Assembly: GCA_017399685.1 (NCBI GenBank)
Contig: JAFQBM010000020.1
Location: forward strand, 32,760-96,759
Direction: 5' to 3'
Length of the DNA stretch: 64,000 nt
Source: Lachnospiraceae bacterium
GTDB taxonomy: Bacteria > Bacillota > Clostridia > Lachnospirales > Lachnospiraceae
Shown here in pieces: positions 26,461 to 35,046 of the stretch. The position numbers and the translations under genes were made by a program. The notes beneath the pieces were generated by a model. That model was not told the DNA's origin. It made no database searches and saw nothing but the letters and a program-made list of their open reading frames with translations. Numbering within the stretch: the stretch's first letter is position 1; each line of letters opens with the position of its first letter.

Positions 26461-26712
26461 CTAAGTATAATCATAAAACGTCAACACATGGATTAGATTG
26501 TACATCTGTTGATAATCTAACTGTTTCCAATCAGACAAATCATACAAATGCAACAACAAAAATTCAAAAAATTGCTTTGTAATCTTCTTCTGCCGAATTA
26601 ACCTACATAGTATCTGATACTGACATGGTGTATATGTACTTGGCACTTTCTTAATATTTGACCCCACATTCTGCATAATTAAATATTTTGTATCATAATT
26701 CATTAACTTCAT
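26461..26712 (-). CDS. Hypothetical protein
   Basis: 83 residues, no signal peptide or membrane segment, aromatic-rich (YQQMYNLIHVLTFYDYT). A RLIRQKKITKQFFEFLLLHLYDLSDW segment predicts helices. No family was recognised. The ATG overlaps the stop of the upstream Cys-rich gene as ATGA, so translation is probably coupled; this argues for a real gene despite its small size. Confidence 0.55.
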   Translation of the reverse strand: MKLMNYDTKYLIMQNVGSNIKKVPSTYTPCQYQILCRLIRQKKITKQFFEFLLLHLYDLSDWKQLDYQQMYNLIHVLTFYDYT

Positions 26713-26888
26713 TTACAATAACTCCTCTCCATACATTCTTCATATTCACAAAATTCACAAGCCACGAAATCGCACTCTCCAAATACAAATCCATCAATAA
26801 TAACAGGCTGACACGTTTCTAAGTAATCGGGGCATTTCCTACATGGGGCATAATAAATACATAAAGGTTGATAATTTTTGATACACAT
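26709..26888 (-). CDS. Cysteine-rich small protein
   Basis: 59 residues with ten cysteines: CIYYAPCRKCPDYLETCQP and CDFVACEFCEYEECMERSYC. The spacing suggests two metal-binding knuckles or an iron-sulphur type site. The start MCIKNYQPL is preferred because AAGGAG sits 10 bp before it; a longer frame would overlap the upstream J-domain gene. Function unknown; co-translated with the next gene. Confidence 0.6.
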   Translation of the reverse strand: MCIKNYQPLCIYYAPCRKCPDYLETCQPVIIDGFVFGECDFVACEFCEYEECMERSYCK

Positions 26889-26902
26889 ATTTTCCACGCT
26901 CC

Positions 26903-27370
26903 TTAATTTAACGAATATTGATACGATTGACTTCTGACAGTTTGACAACCATACTTTGCCTTAATATGACTAAGTGGTATTTCCTGCTTATGATGTCTGC
27001 GGTATGGCTCACTATGCCAAACCCACGCACGTTTCTTACTGCACCATGTAAACCCTAGACTTTTCAACTGGTCTTTATATTGGTAGCAATCAAAGCACCA
27101 TATCCAACTACCAATAATTTGGACAGTCATATTAAACCCTGTAATTTCGTTCAAAATAGCCTTAAATTTCTCATTTTCTTCATAGGTATAAGATTGACCA
27201 TCTGACTTATTATCTTTGCTAAAATCGGCAAATAAGCGGTCATACTCTGCATTTATAGATTGCATTTCTGCAACACTACCGCCGTTATCAGGATGATACT
27301 TTTTTAATAGTTCCCTGTACTTCTTTCTTAATATTTCAATGTCTGTTACTCCTGCAAAATAATTACTCAT
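26903..27370 (-). CDS. Short J-domain protein (mobile-element type)
   Basis: 155 residues. N-terminal J domain with intact HPD: TDIEILRKKYRELLKKYHPDNGGSVAEMQSINAEYDRL. The rest has a conserved W/Y-rich region (GSWIWCFDCYQYKDQLKSLGFTWCSKKRAWVWH). Such small J proteins are common on conjugative and integrative elements of Firmicutes and may recruit the host DnaK. It is the first gene of the minus-strand series to 24991. AAAGGAG precedes the ATG. Contrast with the RPD J domain at 797-4354. Confidence 0.8.
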   Translation of the reverse strand: MSNYFAGVTDIEILRKKYRELLKKYHPDNGGSVAEMQSINAEYDRLFADFSKDNKSDGQSYTYEENEKFKAILNEITGFNMTVQIIGSWIWCFDCYQYKDQLKSLGFTWCSKKRAWVWHSEPYRRHHKQEIPLSHIKAKYGCQTVRSQSYQYSLN

Positions 27371-27410
27371 AATGCAACAACTCCTTTCGATAATGTGTTT
27401 TTACAGTAAA

Positions 27411-27462
27411 AAAGCTAGACCAATACCCAATGACAATGACCGTCGGGTATTAATCTAGCTTT
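27411..27462. terminator. Strong hairpin, probable terminator after the GIY-YIG gene
   Basis: AAAGCTAGA and TCTAGCTTT pair perfectly (9 bp) around an inner ATACCC/GGGTAT stem. It lies 108 bp after the 27570-28268 stop and 41 bp before the J-domain gene start. Without a clear minus-strand T-run it may also be a regulatory structure. Confidence 0.5.
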
Positions 27463-27569
27463 GATTTCCTTAAAAAGAACTCTAGGTGGCTCTCAAAAAT
27501 TTATAAAATTTTTCTGCTATACTGGCAAAAAAATACACTATTGTTAACTTAACAACAGTGTATTTTTCT

Positions 27570-28268
27570 TTAACAACCATATACAATATAATCATGCAAA
27601 AAATCAGATACATTACTAAAATTTTGAATATGCACATCTAATTTTTTAAATCTTCCTACGTCCTCACTTCTAACATTTAATTCTGGATTAAACCACGATA
27701 TAAGAAGTGCTTCCATTTCTCCTAGACATTTTTCAGCTTCATTATAAGGTGTTATAAATTCTAATGGCACATATTCTTTATCTTCTGAAAGAAAAGTAAC
27801 CGTTCCAAAATAAACACGTTTATGAAATCCATCATATTTAGGATTATGCAACTTTAAAGCTACTAAATGCCCATTAGCAAATCTGCTTTTTTTCGCATCT
27901 GTCTTGCCAATATATACAAGTTTTTCTTCTGTATCATTATATATAGTAACAAAGTACAGATTGTAAGAACTTTGTGGTGGTTCTCCTAACTCATCTAATA
28001 TCCATTCCTGTTCTTCATGGTCTAGGTCATATCCATTATCCGCACTTACATTTGCTATTTTACAAGCTTTTTCTATATAACTCTTATTTGCAGTCCAAGA
28101 ATCATATAAATTACCTGTTTCTATCGTATTTGCCATATATAAATCCACTGCCATATCTAATGCAATGAATGCTCCCATTTCTAAACAAGGTTTCAAATTA
28201 CCATAAAAATTATTAGGCGTAACACTTTGATTACCTTTTATCCATGGACTTAAGGGTTGAAATCTCAT
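27570..28268 (-). CDS. GIY-YIG nuclease-like protein with N-terminal extension
   Basis: 232 residues. Residues 1-100 are an unassigned N-terminal domain. From 104: LYFVTIY (GIY position), VYIG (118-121), R129, E186 and N198, in the order and spacing of GIY-YIG endonucleases; the G of GIY is replaced by F/V, as in divergent members. The start MRFQPLSPW has GAGGTG at 6 bp. GIY-YIG proteins cut DNA in mobile elements, repair and defence. Codon use is AT-rich like the island. It is next to the rlmD-side boundary, facing the island; function is inference. Confidence 0.55.
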   Translation of the reverse strand: MRFQPLSPWIKGNQSVTPNNFYGNLKPCLEMGAFIALDMAVDLYMANTIETGNLYDSWTANKSYIEKACKIANVSADNGYDLDHEEQEWILDELGEPPQSSYNLYFVTIYNDTEEKLVYIGKTDAKKSRFANGHLVALKLHNPKYDGFHKRVYFGTVTFLSEDKEYVPLEFITPYNEAEKCLGEMEALLISWFNPELNVRSEDVGRFKKLDVHIQNFSNVSDFLHDYIVYGC

Positions 28269-28285
28269 ACATTTCACCTCACATA

Positions 28286-28435
28286 TTATATATCCACCAC
28301 TACCAGTTCTATTCCCACACTCACTGGAATTTCTCGTTTTAACTCTTTTTCTAACACATTTTCCGCATTTGGAGTAAATACGAAATGGTCGAAAAACAGC
28401 GTAAAGTCAAGGATTTCTAGGAATTGGTGCGACAT
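28286..28435 (-). pseudogene. Gene C-terminus remnant abutting rlmD
   Basis: A 49-codon frame just downstream of rlmD reads like ordinary protein (ILDFTLFFDHFVFTPNAENV... ending VVVDI) but has no RBS, and its first codons fall within the rlmD tail. It appears to be the C-terminus of a lost gene joined to the rlmD 3' end, which would mark a recombination or integration joint near 28430. Confidence 0.35.
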
Positions 28436-29790
28436 AGCAACACACAAGTCTCCACATGCACCGTCTGGCAAAATTGATCCACCACAGCCACCTTCTTCAC
28501 TTCATACCCATACCCCGCCAAAATCTTCAAATCCCGTGCCAGTGTTGCCGGGTTGCAGCTTACATAAACCACCCGTTCCGGCTGCATTTCATAAATCGTT
28601 TTTAGCAAAGTTTCATCGCAGCCTTTTCGTGGTGGGTCTACTACAATGACCTTCGCATAAACCTTATTTTCTTCGTATTCCTTTGGCAAAACCTCTTCTG
28701 CCTTGCCCACGAAGAAAGTTACATTCTCCATGCCGTTATTCTTGGCATTTCTTCTGGCATCTTCAATGGCTTGTGGGACGATTTCCACCCCATACACCCA
28801 TTTCGCCTTTTGTGCCAAAAATAAAGAAATGGTTCCAATTCCACAATACAAATCCCAAACCGTTTCTTCCCCGGTCAATCCTGCATATTCCAATGCCTTT
28901 TCATATAACACCTTGGTCTGTACAGGATTTACCTGATAGAAGGACAATGGGGAAATCTGATATTTTACCTCACCAATATAATCTTCAATGTATCCCTTGC
29001 CCCATAAAGTAACACAAGTATCCCCCAGAATCTTATTGGTATGCTCCTTATTGATGTTCAAACAAATGCTGGTCATACCTTCTATCTTCGTCAACCGCTG
29101 AATCAATTCCTCTACATTTGGAATCTTCTTCCCATTAATTATAAGACAGACCATAATTTCCCCCGTAGTAAATCCCACTCTGGTTAAAATATGTCGTAAC
29201 AATCCTTTCTTACTGGTTTCATCATAGGTCGAGATGTGAAATTCCTCCATAAACTCCCGGATAATTCCGATAACCTCATCACTTACCTCTAATTGCAGAA
29301 AACATTCTCTGGTATCAATGATGCTATGGGTTCTTCCTGCATAAAATCCGATGGCAGGCTTGAAATTCTTTCCCATTCCCGTAGGAAACTGAGCCTTATT
29401 CCGGTAACGGAAAGGGTTCTCCATTCCATAAGGCCCTTCCATGATTTTTTCAATATCTAAAAAACCTCCGATTCGAACCAGACAATTCTTCACCTGGTCA
29501 AATTTATATTCTAACTGTTTTTCATAAGAAAGATGCTGCAAAGTACAACCGCCACAGGCCTTGGCATGCTTACAAAGCGGCTCCACCCTGTCTTTAGATG
29601 GCAAGATTAATTCCTCCAGCCGTCCAAATCCATAATGCTTTAGCACCTTAACCAGCTTCACCCTAGCCACATCGCCGATAACAGTATCCTTCACAAACAC
29701 TACGAAATCTTCGATTTTTCCAATTCCCTGTCCGTCTTCTGCCATATCCACAATGGATATTTCATAACACTCATTCTTCTTTATCTCCAT
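28417..29790 (-). CDS. rlmD: 23S rRNA (uracil-5-)-methyltransferase RlmD family
   Basis: 457 residues. TRAM domain at the N-terminus, iron-sulphur cysteines in CKHAKACGGC plus later FRYRNKAQF; SAM motif DLYCGIGTISLF, catalytic SCNPATLARD with the cysteine nucleophile, FYQVNPVQ, and DPPRKGCD. This enzyme methylates U1939 or U747-type positions with SAM. The start MEIKKNEC has GGAGGA before it. The C-terminus HVETCVLL matches the family end; the last five residues and stop lie at the island junction. The 3' end of rum/rlmD-type genes is a known integration site in Firmicutes. Which of the rlmD/rlmCD forms it is cannot be told. Confidence 0.9.
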   Translation of the reverse strand: MEIKKNECYEISIVDMAEDGQGIGKIEDFVVFVKDTVIGDVARVKLVKVLKHYGFGRLEELILPSKDRVEPLCKHAKACGGCTLQHLSYEKQLEYKFDQVKNCLVRIGGFLDIEKIMEGPYGMENPFRYRNKAQFPTGMGKNFKPAIGFYAGRTHSIIDTRECFLQLEVSDEVIGIIREFMEEFHISTYDETSKKGLLRHILTRVGFTTGEIMVCLIINGKKIPNVEELIQRLTKIEGMTSICLNINKEHTNKILGDTCVTLWGKGYIEDYIGEVKYQISPLSFYQVNPVQTKVLYEKALEYAGLTGEETVWDLYCGIGTISLFLAQKAKWVYGVEIVPQAIEDARRNAKNNGMENVTFFVGKAEEVLPKEYEENKVYAKVIVVDPPRKGCDETLLKTIYEMQPERVVYVSCNPATLARDLKILAGYGYEVKKVAVVDQFCQTVHVETCVLLCRTNS

Positions 29791-29925
29791 ACGTTCCTCC
29801 ATCCTGTTATCTAAAAATTACAATTCGAAACACATCATAACCTTGGGATCTACAAAGTCAACACCGCATATCTCACGTTCTAGACATTGTATGACCCAAT
29901 GGTAACATCTAATTACACCCCTCTG

Positions 29926-30135
29926 TCAGATTTCATACAGCAAATATCTGTCATATCCGCCTGCCTGTTTTATGAGCACCCTGCTCTCATCACCAAGTGG
30001 CATATCTCCGAAAAAGGCGGTCAGTGAGCAGATATAATAATAAACGGGGCTGCTGCGATAACTGAACCCTTCTCTGCCATATCTACCCTGAATGCTGTCC
30101 ATAATCTTCTCCTTTGCATAAACTCCATAATTCAT
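29926..30135 (-). CDS. Hypothetical protein
   Basis: 69 residues, tyrosine/arginine-rich, no signal peptide, no recognised family. AAGGAT lies before the ATG. It lies 39 bp after the Imm26-like gene in the same direction and may be the end of that transcription unit; its short length also fits a gene fragment. The 120 bp between its stop and rlmD show nothing. Confidence 0.4.
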   Translation of the reverse strand: MNYGVYAKEKIMDSIQGRYGREGFSYRSSPVYYYICSLTAFFGDMPLGDESRVLIKQAGGYDRYLLYEI

Positions 30136-30174
30136 GTGTTCTTATCCTTACATTTTGTGAAAGACAAATCAACC

Positions 30175-31473
30175 CTATAGTTTATTTCTCAAAATCTCTT
30201 CTTTTGTCATCCCACCATATTTATTTGCAAAATCATCAAAACTTGCATTGGTTTCTAACTGTAAACACCGAAACAATTCTTCTCTTATTTCTTTGTTTCC
30301 ATCATTCAAAAGATTGAATTTGTAGTCGAAGGATTTTTCTCCCTCCAAGGCTATATTATTAATACCCATTGCTAGTCCTCCATGAGGAGAACGATACTCT
30401 TTTAAATACTCTTTTAACTTTGTTGATATATGTTCGTATGACAATATAGTTGTTCCGGTACCCCATTCGACATACAAATTAAAAGAATCTGGGTACTTGC
30501 TCATCCCTTGGGCAACTAAAAAATCATATGTATGAACTGTTGACTTCGCATTTAATCCTTGAATCTTTGTGCAAACGAGATTGAACTCTATGTCTTCTTT
30601 CTGCAATTCTTTGTGTCCGACAATTTTATGTGTTCCCCATATAATATCATTATCTCCACAGATTTCAACTCTTCCTAATGGAATACGCGCCAAATCTTCA
30701 ACAGACAAGTTATCCTCCGTAGTACAAATATCATAAAATCTAACCATAATAGGAACCATCATAAGATTCCTCAAGCTATGAAATTCCGGAAGTTCTTTCC
30801 ATTTCAGAATTTCTTTTACCTGCCCCGTAATTATCCCATAGCTGTAATGAAATCTATCAACCTCCACTCTGAAAATGTCCCCGGTTTTATATTTAACCGT
30901 AACATGTTTATTTTCTCTAAGAGCTTTAATTCTATCGAAATAATGTGAGGGACAGGTTTCCATATAATATTTCATAAATTCATGAAAATCAGCATCATTT
31001 CTAATTTTATTTATCTTATCCCGTTCTCCCATCGCAATACTCTTATTATTTCTATGATTGTATATAGACATACTTACCAAAACTTCATGAAAAGTATCCA
31101 AATGAAAATGAAAACCACATCCAAGCGGATTAACCGCCAGTATATTTGTAACACTAACCTTCTTCTTTTTTCCTCTTGTTGTTAATGGTAGTATCCACTC
31201 TCTATTTTCAGTTTGCAAATTTGTATCGTATTCCGTAATGCATTCATAAGTTATTCTCTCGTCAGAAACTCTTTTTTCTTCAACAATTACTTTTTTAATG
31301 GTATCATTACACCAAAACACGCTTGTTCTCTTATGCCACAGATTTGTTTTCCTATAAAATTGCGATATATCCCAGCTATCCTCAACAGAATCCAAACCCA
31401 TATATCTACGTTCCTCATTTGTAATTACAAAATAAAAATCTGTTCCAAATAAATCATCCCATTTCGTAGACAT
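30175..31473 (-). CDS. Imm26-like immunity protein with N-terminal extension
   Basis: 432 residues. The middle part has YKTGDIFRVEVDRFHYSYGIITGQV, then PIMVRFYD, LGRVEICGDNDIIWGTHKIVGH, which is the Immunity-protein-26 pattern (GDIFxV...YGYGxV). Residues 1-200 are not recognised. The start at MSTKWDDLF is fixed by AGGAGGT and by not overlapping the upstream gene. Immunity proteins of this kind neutralise polymorphic toxins delivered by neighbours. No cognate toxin lies nearby. It is part of an immunity-gene series with a barstar-like gene 1.2 kb upstream. Confidence 0.6.
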   Translation of the reverse strand: MSTKWDDLFGTDFYFVITNEERRYMGLDSVEDSWDISQFYRKTNLWHKRTSVFWCNDTIKKVIVEEKRVSDERITYECITEYDTNLQTENREWILPLTTRGKKKKVSVTNILAVNPLGCGFHFHLDTFHEVLVSMSIYNHRNNKSIAMGERDKINKIRNDADFHEFMKYYMETCPSHYFDRIKALRENKHVTVKYKTGDIFRVEVDRFHYSYGIITGQVKEILKWKELPEFHSLRNLMMVPIMVRFYDICTTEDNLSVEDLARIPLGRVEICGDNDIIWGTHKIVGHKELQKEDIEFNLVCTKIQGLNAKSTVHTYDFLVAQGMSKYPDSFNLYVEWGTGTTILSYEHISTKLKEYLKEYRSPHGGLAMGINNIALEGEKSFDYKFNLLNDGNKEIREELFRCLQLETNASFDDFANKYGGMTKEEILRNKL

Positions 31474-31600
31474 AATACCTCCTACTAACTTCAATCTCAA
31501 CAACCAATCTTTCATATTTCCCTTATATTTTCCCTTGTGGACAGATAATAAGGGAATTCCTCTTACCCCCTTAACACCTATAGATAATCCCATCTTATTA

Positions 31601-32569
31601 TTATATTCCGACTCTCTTTTTCCAATCCTTATATTCCTGCTCCAATTTTTCACTATAGGGATCGTTAACACATTTTGCTGCAGCAATTCCCTTCGTATAT
31701 AAATTACCATACATGTTTGTTCGCTTTGACAGATATGGTTTGCCCCATTGCCACAATTCAAGTGAATTCCTAGCGTCACCACAAATAATATCAAAACATT
31801 CTTCGAGCACCTCAGCAAAAAGACGTATCCGCTCAATTTCTTTAAAATCAGTTGCATCTATCATTCTTTTTATATAGAAATACGCATTTTCAATATTCTT
31901 ACTGTCTATATAATATCGAATCACATCATTATACGCAGAAACAATCTCAAAGGTTTTTCCACTGGCTATTGCATTCCCTAATAATGTTTCATAAATCTCC
32001 TTATTTTCTAACTCTTTTCCCAAAAAAGAATTGAAGCCTATAAGTGTTTTTCTATTTGCATCCGTCCATTTTGTAACACTTTTCTTCCAACTATTTACCA
32101 ATACTTCCATGACATCTTTATAGTCCAAATCTTGAGAAAGAAAAATACAATCCATCAAATCTAATGAGGATATTTCATTATCTATTTTGTAGTTTTTATC
32201 AAATCCACAGGCACAATCAAAGTTTGCATTTTTTGCCTCATCAAGTATCCCATCATATTTTCCCGCAACATTGAATTTATTCAAAATAGATGTCAAAACA
32301 TTCAGTGTGTTTCCAATCCCTTGAAAAGAATTACTTTTCCGGTCTTTCAATTCTTCTTGAAACAAATATACAACTGTATTTTCATCATCAACATGGGCAT
32401 ATAACAGGTAATATGTCAACCTCTTACGATTTAGATAATTCCTATCACTCTTTCCCCATACTTTATCATATTGCTCTATATATTGAACTTCAGAATAATC
32501 ACCCTTTTTTATTGACTGATATACTTTTGATTGTTCAAATAATTTTTCTTTAATTAATTCACTATTCAT
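31601..32569 (-). CDS. Hypothetical helical-repeat protein, possible immunity protein
   Basis: 322 residues with TPR-like helices (EIVSAYNDVIRYYIDSKNIENAYFYIKRMIDATD), no signal peptide. No family was recognised. GGAGGA precedes the ATG. It lies between the Imm26-like and barstar-like genes, all minus strand, which suggests it too belongs to an immunity array, but the sequence does not show it. Confidence 0.5.
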   Translation of the reverse strand: MNSELIKEKLFEQSKVYQSIKKGDYSEVQYIEQYDKVWGKSDRNYLNRKRLTYYLLYAHVDDENTVVYLFQEELKDRKSNSFQGIGNTLNVLTSILNKFNVAGKYDGILDEAKNANFDCACGFDKNYKIDNEISSLDLMDCIFLSQDLDYKDVMEVLVNSWKKSVTKWTDANRKTLIGFNSFLGKELENKEIYETLLGNAIASGKTFEIVSAYNDVIRYYIDSKNIENAYFYIKRMIDATDFKEIERIRLFAEVLEECFDIICGDARNSLELWQWGKPYLSKRTNMYGNLYTKGIAAAKCVNDPYSEKLEQEYKDWKKRVGI

Positions 32570-32649
32570 GCTTCCTCCATTGGTGATAAAACAATTATTA
32601 ACAGGCTACATACCTTCTCTTTTTTTCTGACTTAAGCATAGAATTCAAA

Positions 32650-33054
32650 CTACTCTTCTATTTCCAGTTCACACCAATGCCCTGAATCATCGGTACTTAA
32701 AATAATATCTATTATTATATCTAGTATTGTTTTTCCTTTACAGTTTTCAACATCCTGCAGTTTTTTCTCTACATTCTTTCTATTCGATGGGTGACATTTT
32801 TTTAATACATCTTGATAATAATTCTTTGTTGCATTGTACCCAAAATCCTGTCTGCTCTTTGCAAAATTTATCCACTTTATATGTAGTGTCTCTCCATATT
32901 CATGCACCCCAAAACCACCTCTTAGCAGGTCATTAAATGCATCCATACTATGTCCTGTGTTCCAGTCCAAATCCTTTGTAAGTAATTTGTCTATTTCTGT
33001 ATAAAAACCTTCTAAATCCGAAAATTTATTGCCATCTATCACTATATTTTTCAT
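32650..33054 (-). CDS. Barstar-family ribonuclease inhibitor
   Basis: 134 residues. The barstar pattern is plain: IVIDGNKFSDLEGFYTEIDKLLTKDLDWNTGHSMDAFNDLLRGGFG, with the conserved tryptophan/asparagine and D-x-x-D..L..G. Barstar proteins bind and block barnase-type RNases. The family is widespread as orphan immunity and regulation genes. The start MKNIVIDG is chosen for the GAGGAG site with 6-bp spacer. No barnase gene is in the window; it is likely an orphan immunity gene. Confidence 0.85.
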   Translation of the reverse strand: MKNIVIDGNKFSDLEGFYTEIDKLLTKDLDWNTGHSMDAFNDLLRGGFGVHEYGETLHIKWINFAKSRQDFGYNATKNYYQDVLKKCHPSNRKNVEKKLQDVENCKGKTILDIIIDIILSTDDSGHWCELEIEE

Positions 33055-33086
33055 ATACATCTCCTCATAGTAAACTTCAAATCTGT

Positions 33087-33230
33087 TTATTTTATTTTAG
33101 CCGGAATATCCAATACATAATACATAGAAGTATGTTCATCCCCATTTCTTGTAATTCGGATGTTTTCTTTTACAAACCGGAATCCACTCTTTTCAATCAC
33201 CACATCTGTCAAATCAACATTTGCATTCAT
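33087..33230 (-). pseudogene. Decayed gene fragment, possibly GNAT or other small enzyme
   Basis: 47 in-frame residues (DVVIEKSGFRFVKENIRITRNGDEHTSMYYVLDI) look like the C-terminus of a GNAT-type enzyme. Upstream, to about 33350, another frame reads FPDTTLFCLDKDRNIFVGEIN and then stops, so the gene appears frameshifted. No RBS. Family assignment is weak; the decay is what can be supported. Confidence 0.4.
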
Positions 33231-33395
33231 AGTTTGTCATCTCATAAAATGTTATTTATCTCTCCGACAAATATATTTCTATCTTTATCAAGACAAAACA
33301 AAGTGGTATCAGGAAACAATTTTTCTTCAAAAAATACGATAGAAATGCTATTTTCAGCACGTCATCTTGAAGTGTAACAAACTTTCCAGAGTGCC

Positions 33396-33872
33396 TTATA
33401 ATATCAACTCATAACACATATCTGTTTTTGTCGTTCCTTCAATAAAACATGTTTTTCCACTTGCTATAAATCCATTATTTTCATAAAATTTTCTTGCAGA
33501 TAAATTATCTTCAATAACCCATAAGAAAATTTTATTTCTTTTACTTGTTCGTGCTTCTAAAATTACTTGCTGAATAAGTTTTTTTCCAATTCCATTTCCT
33601 TTAAAAAAAGGTTCGACATAAAACTCGCGAATTTCAACAGCATCATCTTTAAAAGTTCTATTAATGACACCCTTTATGATTCCGTCATCATATACAAGCA
33701 TATTATCAACTAATATAGGATTATTTCTATATTCTTCAATTAAATTTATTACTTGTAGTTCATTAAACGAAACAACATCATTATTAAATATAGGTCTATA
33801 CGCAACCCTTTTCCCGAACACAATTATCTCAGCTATTCTAGGTACATCTTGCATTGTAGCTTTTCTTAACAT
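33396..33872 (-). CDS. GNAT family N-acetyltransferase
   Basis: 158 residues from MLRKATMQDV. GNAT pattern: VREFYVEPFFKGNGIGKKLIQQV (motif A, acetyl-CoA pyrophosphate binding Q/RxxGxG/A as KGNGIGK) and IEDNLSARKFYENNGF (motif B). AGGAGA precedes the ATG. Substrate is not indicated; proteins of this size acetylate amines, including antibiotics, polyamines or protein N-termini. It stands alone among accessory single-gene enzymes. Confidence 0.88.
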   Translation of the reverse strand: MLRKATMQDVPRIAEIIVFGKRVAYRPIFNNDVVSFNELQVINLIEEYRNNPILVDNMLVYDDGIIKGVINRTFKDDAVEIREFYVEPFFKGNGIGKKLIQQVILEARTSKRNKIFLWVIEDNLSARKFYENNGFIASGKTCFIEGTTKTDMCYELIL

Positions 33873-33919
33873 GCTTCTTTCTCCTCTCAATATTCATTGA
33901 TGCACTCCTAAAATAAAAT

Positions 33920-34288
33920 TCATTCAAACATTTCTTTCACCGTTTCCAGCTTCTCAATTACCATTGTTGGAATCTCTCTGTTCCTATGTTCGTAATAATC
34001 CCCCATCGTTATGATTGCTTTATGCATATCTTGCAATTTTGCATATAAAAAGGCTTTGGTCCAAATATATCGATACTTCTGAAAGATATTACCCTTTTGA
34101 ATTGTGTGATCTAAAAACCGAATCATGTCCTCATCAGATTTATAAGCCTCATAAAATTCTTTCATGAAAGCAATATTAGTTCTAATAACATTCTCAATAT
34201 ATTCTTTTGCGAAATCCAACTCCTTTGCACCAGCAGACGCTGGCAATTCATATTTTCTACGAACATTATAACTTTCCCAATGCGTCAT
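33920..34288 (-). CDS. Hypothetical protein
   Basis: 122 residues, helical, charged, no signal peptide or membrane segment: FAKEYIENVIRTNIAFMKEFYEAY and ALLYAKLQDMHKAI-type helices. No family was recognised. The RBS is weak, so it may be the C-terminal part of a larger helical protein. Neighbours are unrelated single-gene enzymes. Confidence 0.4.
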   Translation of the reverse strand: MTHWESYNVRRKYELPASAGAKELDFAKEYIENVIRTNIAFMKEFYEAYKSDEDMIRFLDHTIQKGNIFQKYRYIWTKAFLYAKLQDMHKAIITMGDYYEHRNREIPTMVIEKLETVKEMFE

Positions 34289-34414
34289 ATTATCCGGTAT
34301 GTATGATATGATTATTATTCATAAACAATCGTTGCATATGTCACCTCAGTAATTTATAAGAACTAAAATTTTGTTCTCTTAAATTATGTGCTTGTACAAT
34401 TGAAAGTTATCCAT

Positions 34415-35008
34415 CTACAATCTGTATTCCACAATATCTTCCATCTTTTTTCTTGGTCTTTGTGTTGGATTTTCATCAGCATAACCAAGTGCAATGGCAC
34501 CAACCAATTGTTGTGTTGTTCCAAGATATTCTGTTAGTTCTTTATACCCATAGCAAGTGTTGGCAATCCATAACGTTCCCAAGCCGATTTCGGTTGCTTT
34601 CAACAACATATTTTCAATTGATGCACCAATAGAAAGTGTATCACAAATCTCTGTAACCCTATTATCAGTATCAATCTCATCTAAAGGACTTTTTCCATTT
34701 GTATTTAAAATGACAATAAGGATTGGAGCCTGCATCATAATATTCCATGTATTCTTTGCATCAGGAATACCATTTTTAGAATTAAGTAACAATGGTTGTT
34801 CCTTTTCTTCTCTCAAAATCCCTTTCCACATATGTTCAAGAAATTCTGATTTATTTTCACCGCCAAGCACAATATATTTCCAAGGCTGTCTATTTTTTGC
34901 TGATGGTGCCATTCTTCCCGCATCAATCATCTGCTCTATCATTTCTTTTGAAACTTGTTTATCTAAATATTTCCTAATACTTCTGCGATTATATATTGAA
35001 TCACTCAT
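34415..35008 (-). CDS. Nitroreductase family protein
   Basis: 197 residues. FMN-binding nitroreductase pattern: YNRRSIRKYLDKQVSKEMIEQMIDAGRMAPSAKNRQPWKYIVL at the start and IGLGTLWIANTCYG, VGAIALGYADENP near the end. NAD(P)H-dependent reduction of quinones, nitro compounds or related substrates; dimeric, FMN-bound. AGGAGA precedes the ATG. The exact substrate cannot be told. Confidence 0.9.
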   Translation of the reverse strand: MSDSIYNRRSIRKYLDKQVSKEMIEQMIDAGRMAPSAKNRQPWKYIVLGGENKSEFLEHMWKGILREEKEQPLLLNSKNGIPDAKNTWNIMMQAPILIVILNTNGKSPLDEIDTDNRVTEICDTLSIGASIENMLLKATEIGLGTLWIANTCYGYKELTEYLGTTQQLVGAIALGYADENPTQRPRKKMEDIVEYRL

Positions 35009-35046
35009 CTTTTTCTCCTACAAATTCAATTTTTGTTCTCTTATAT

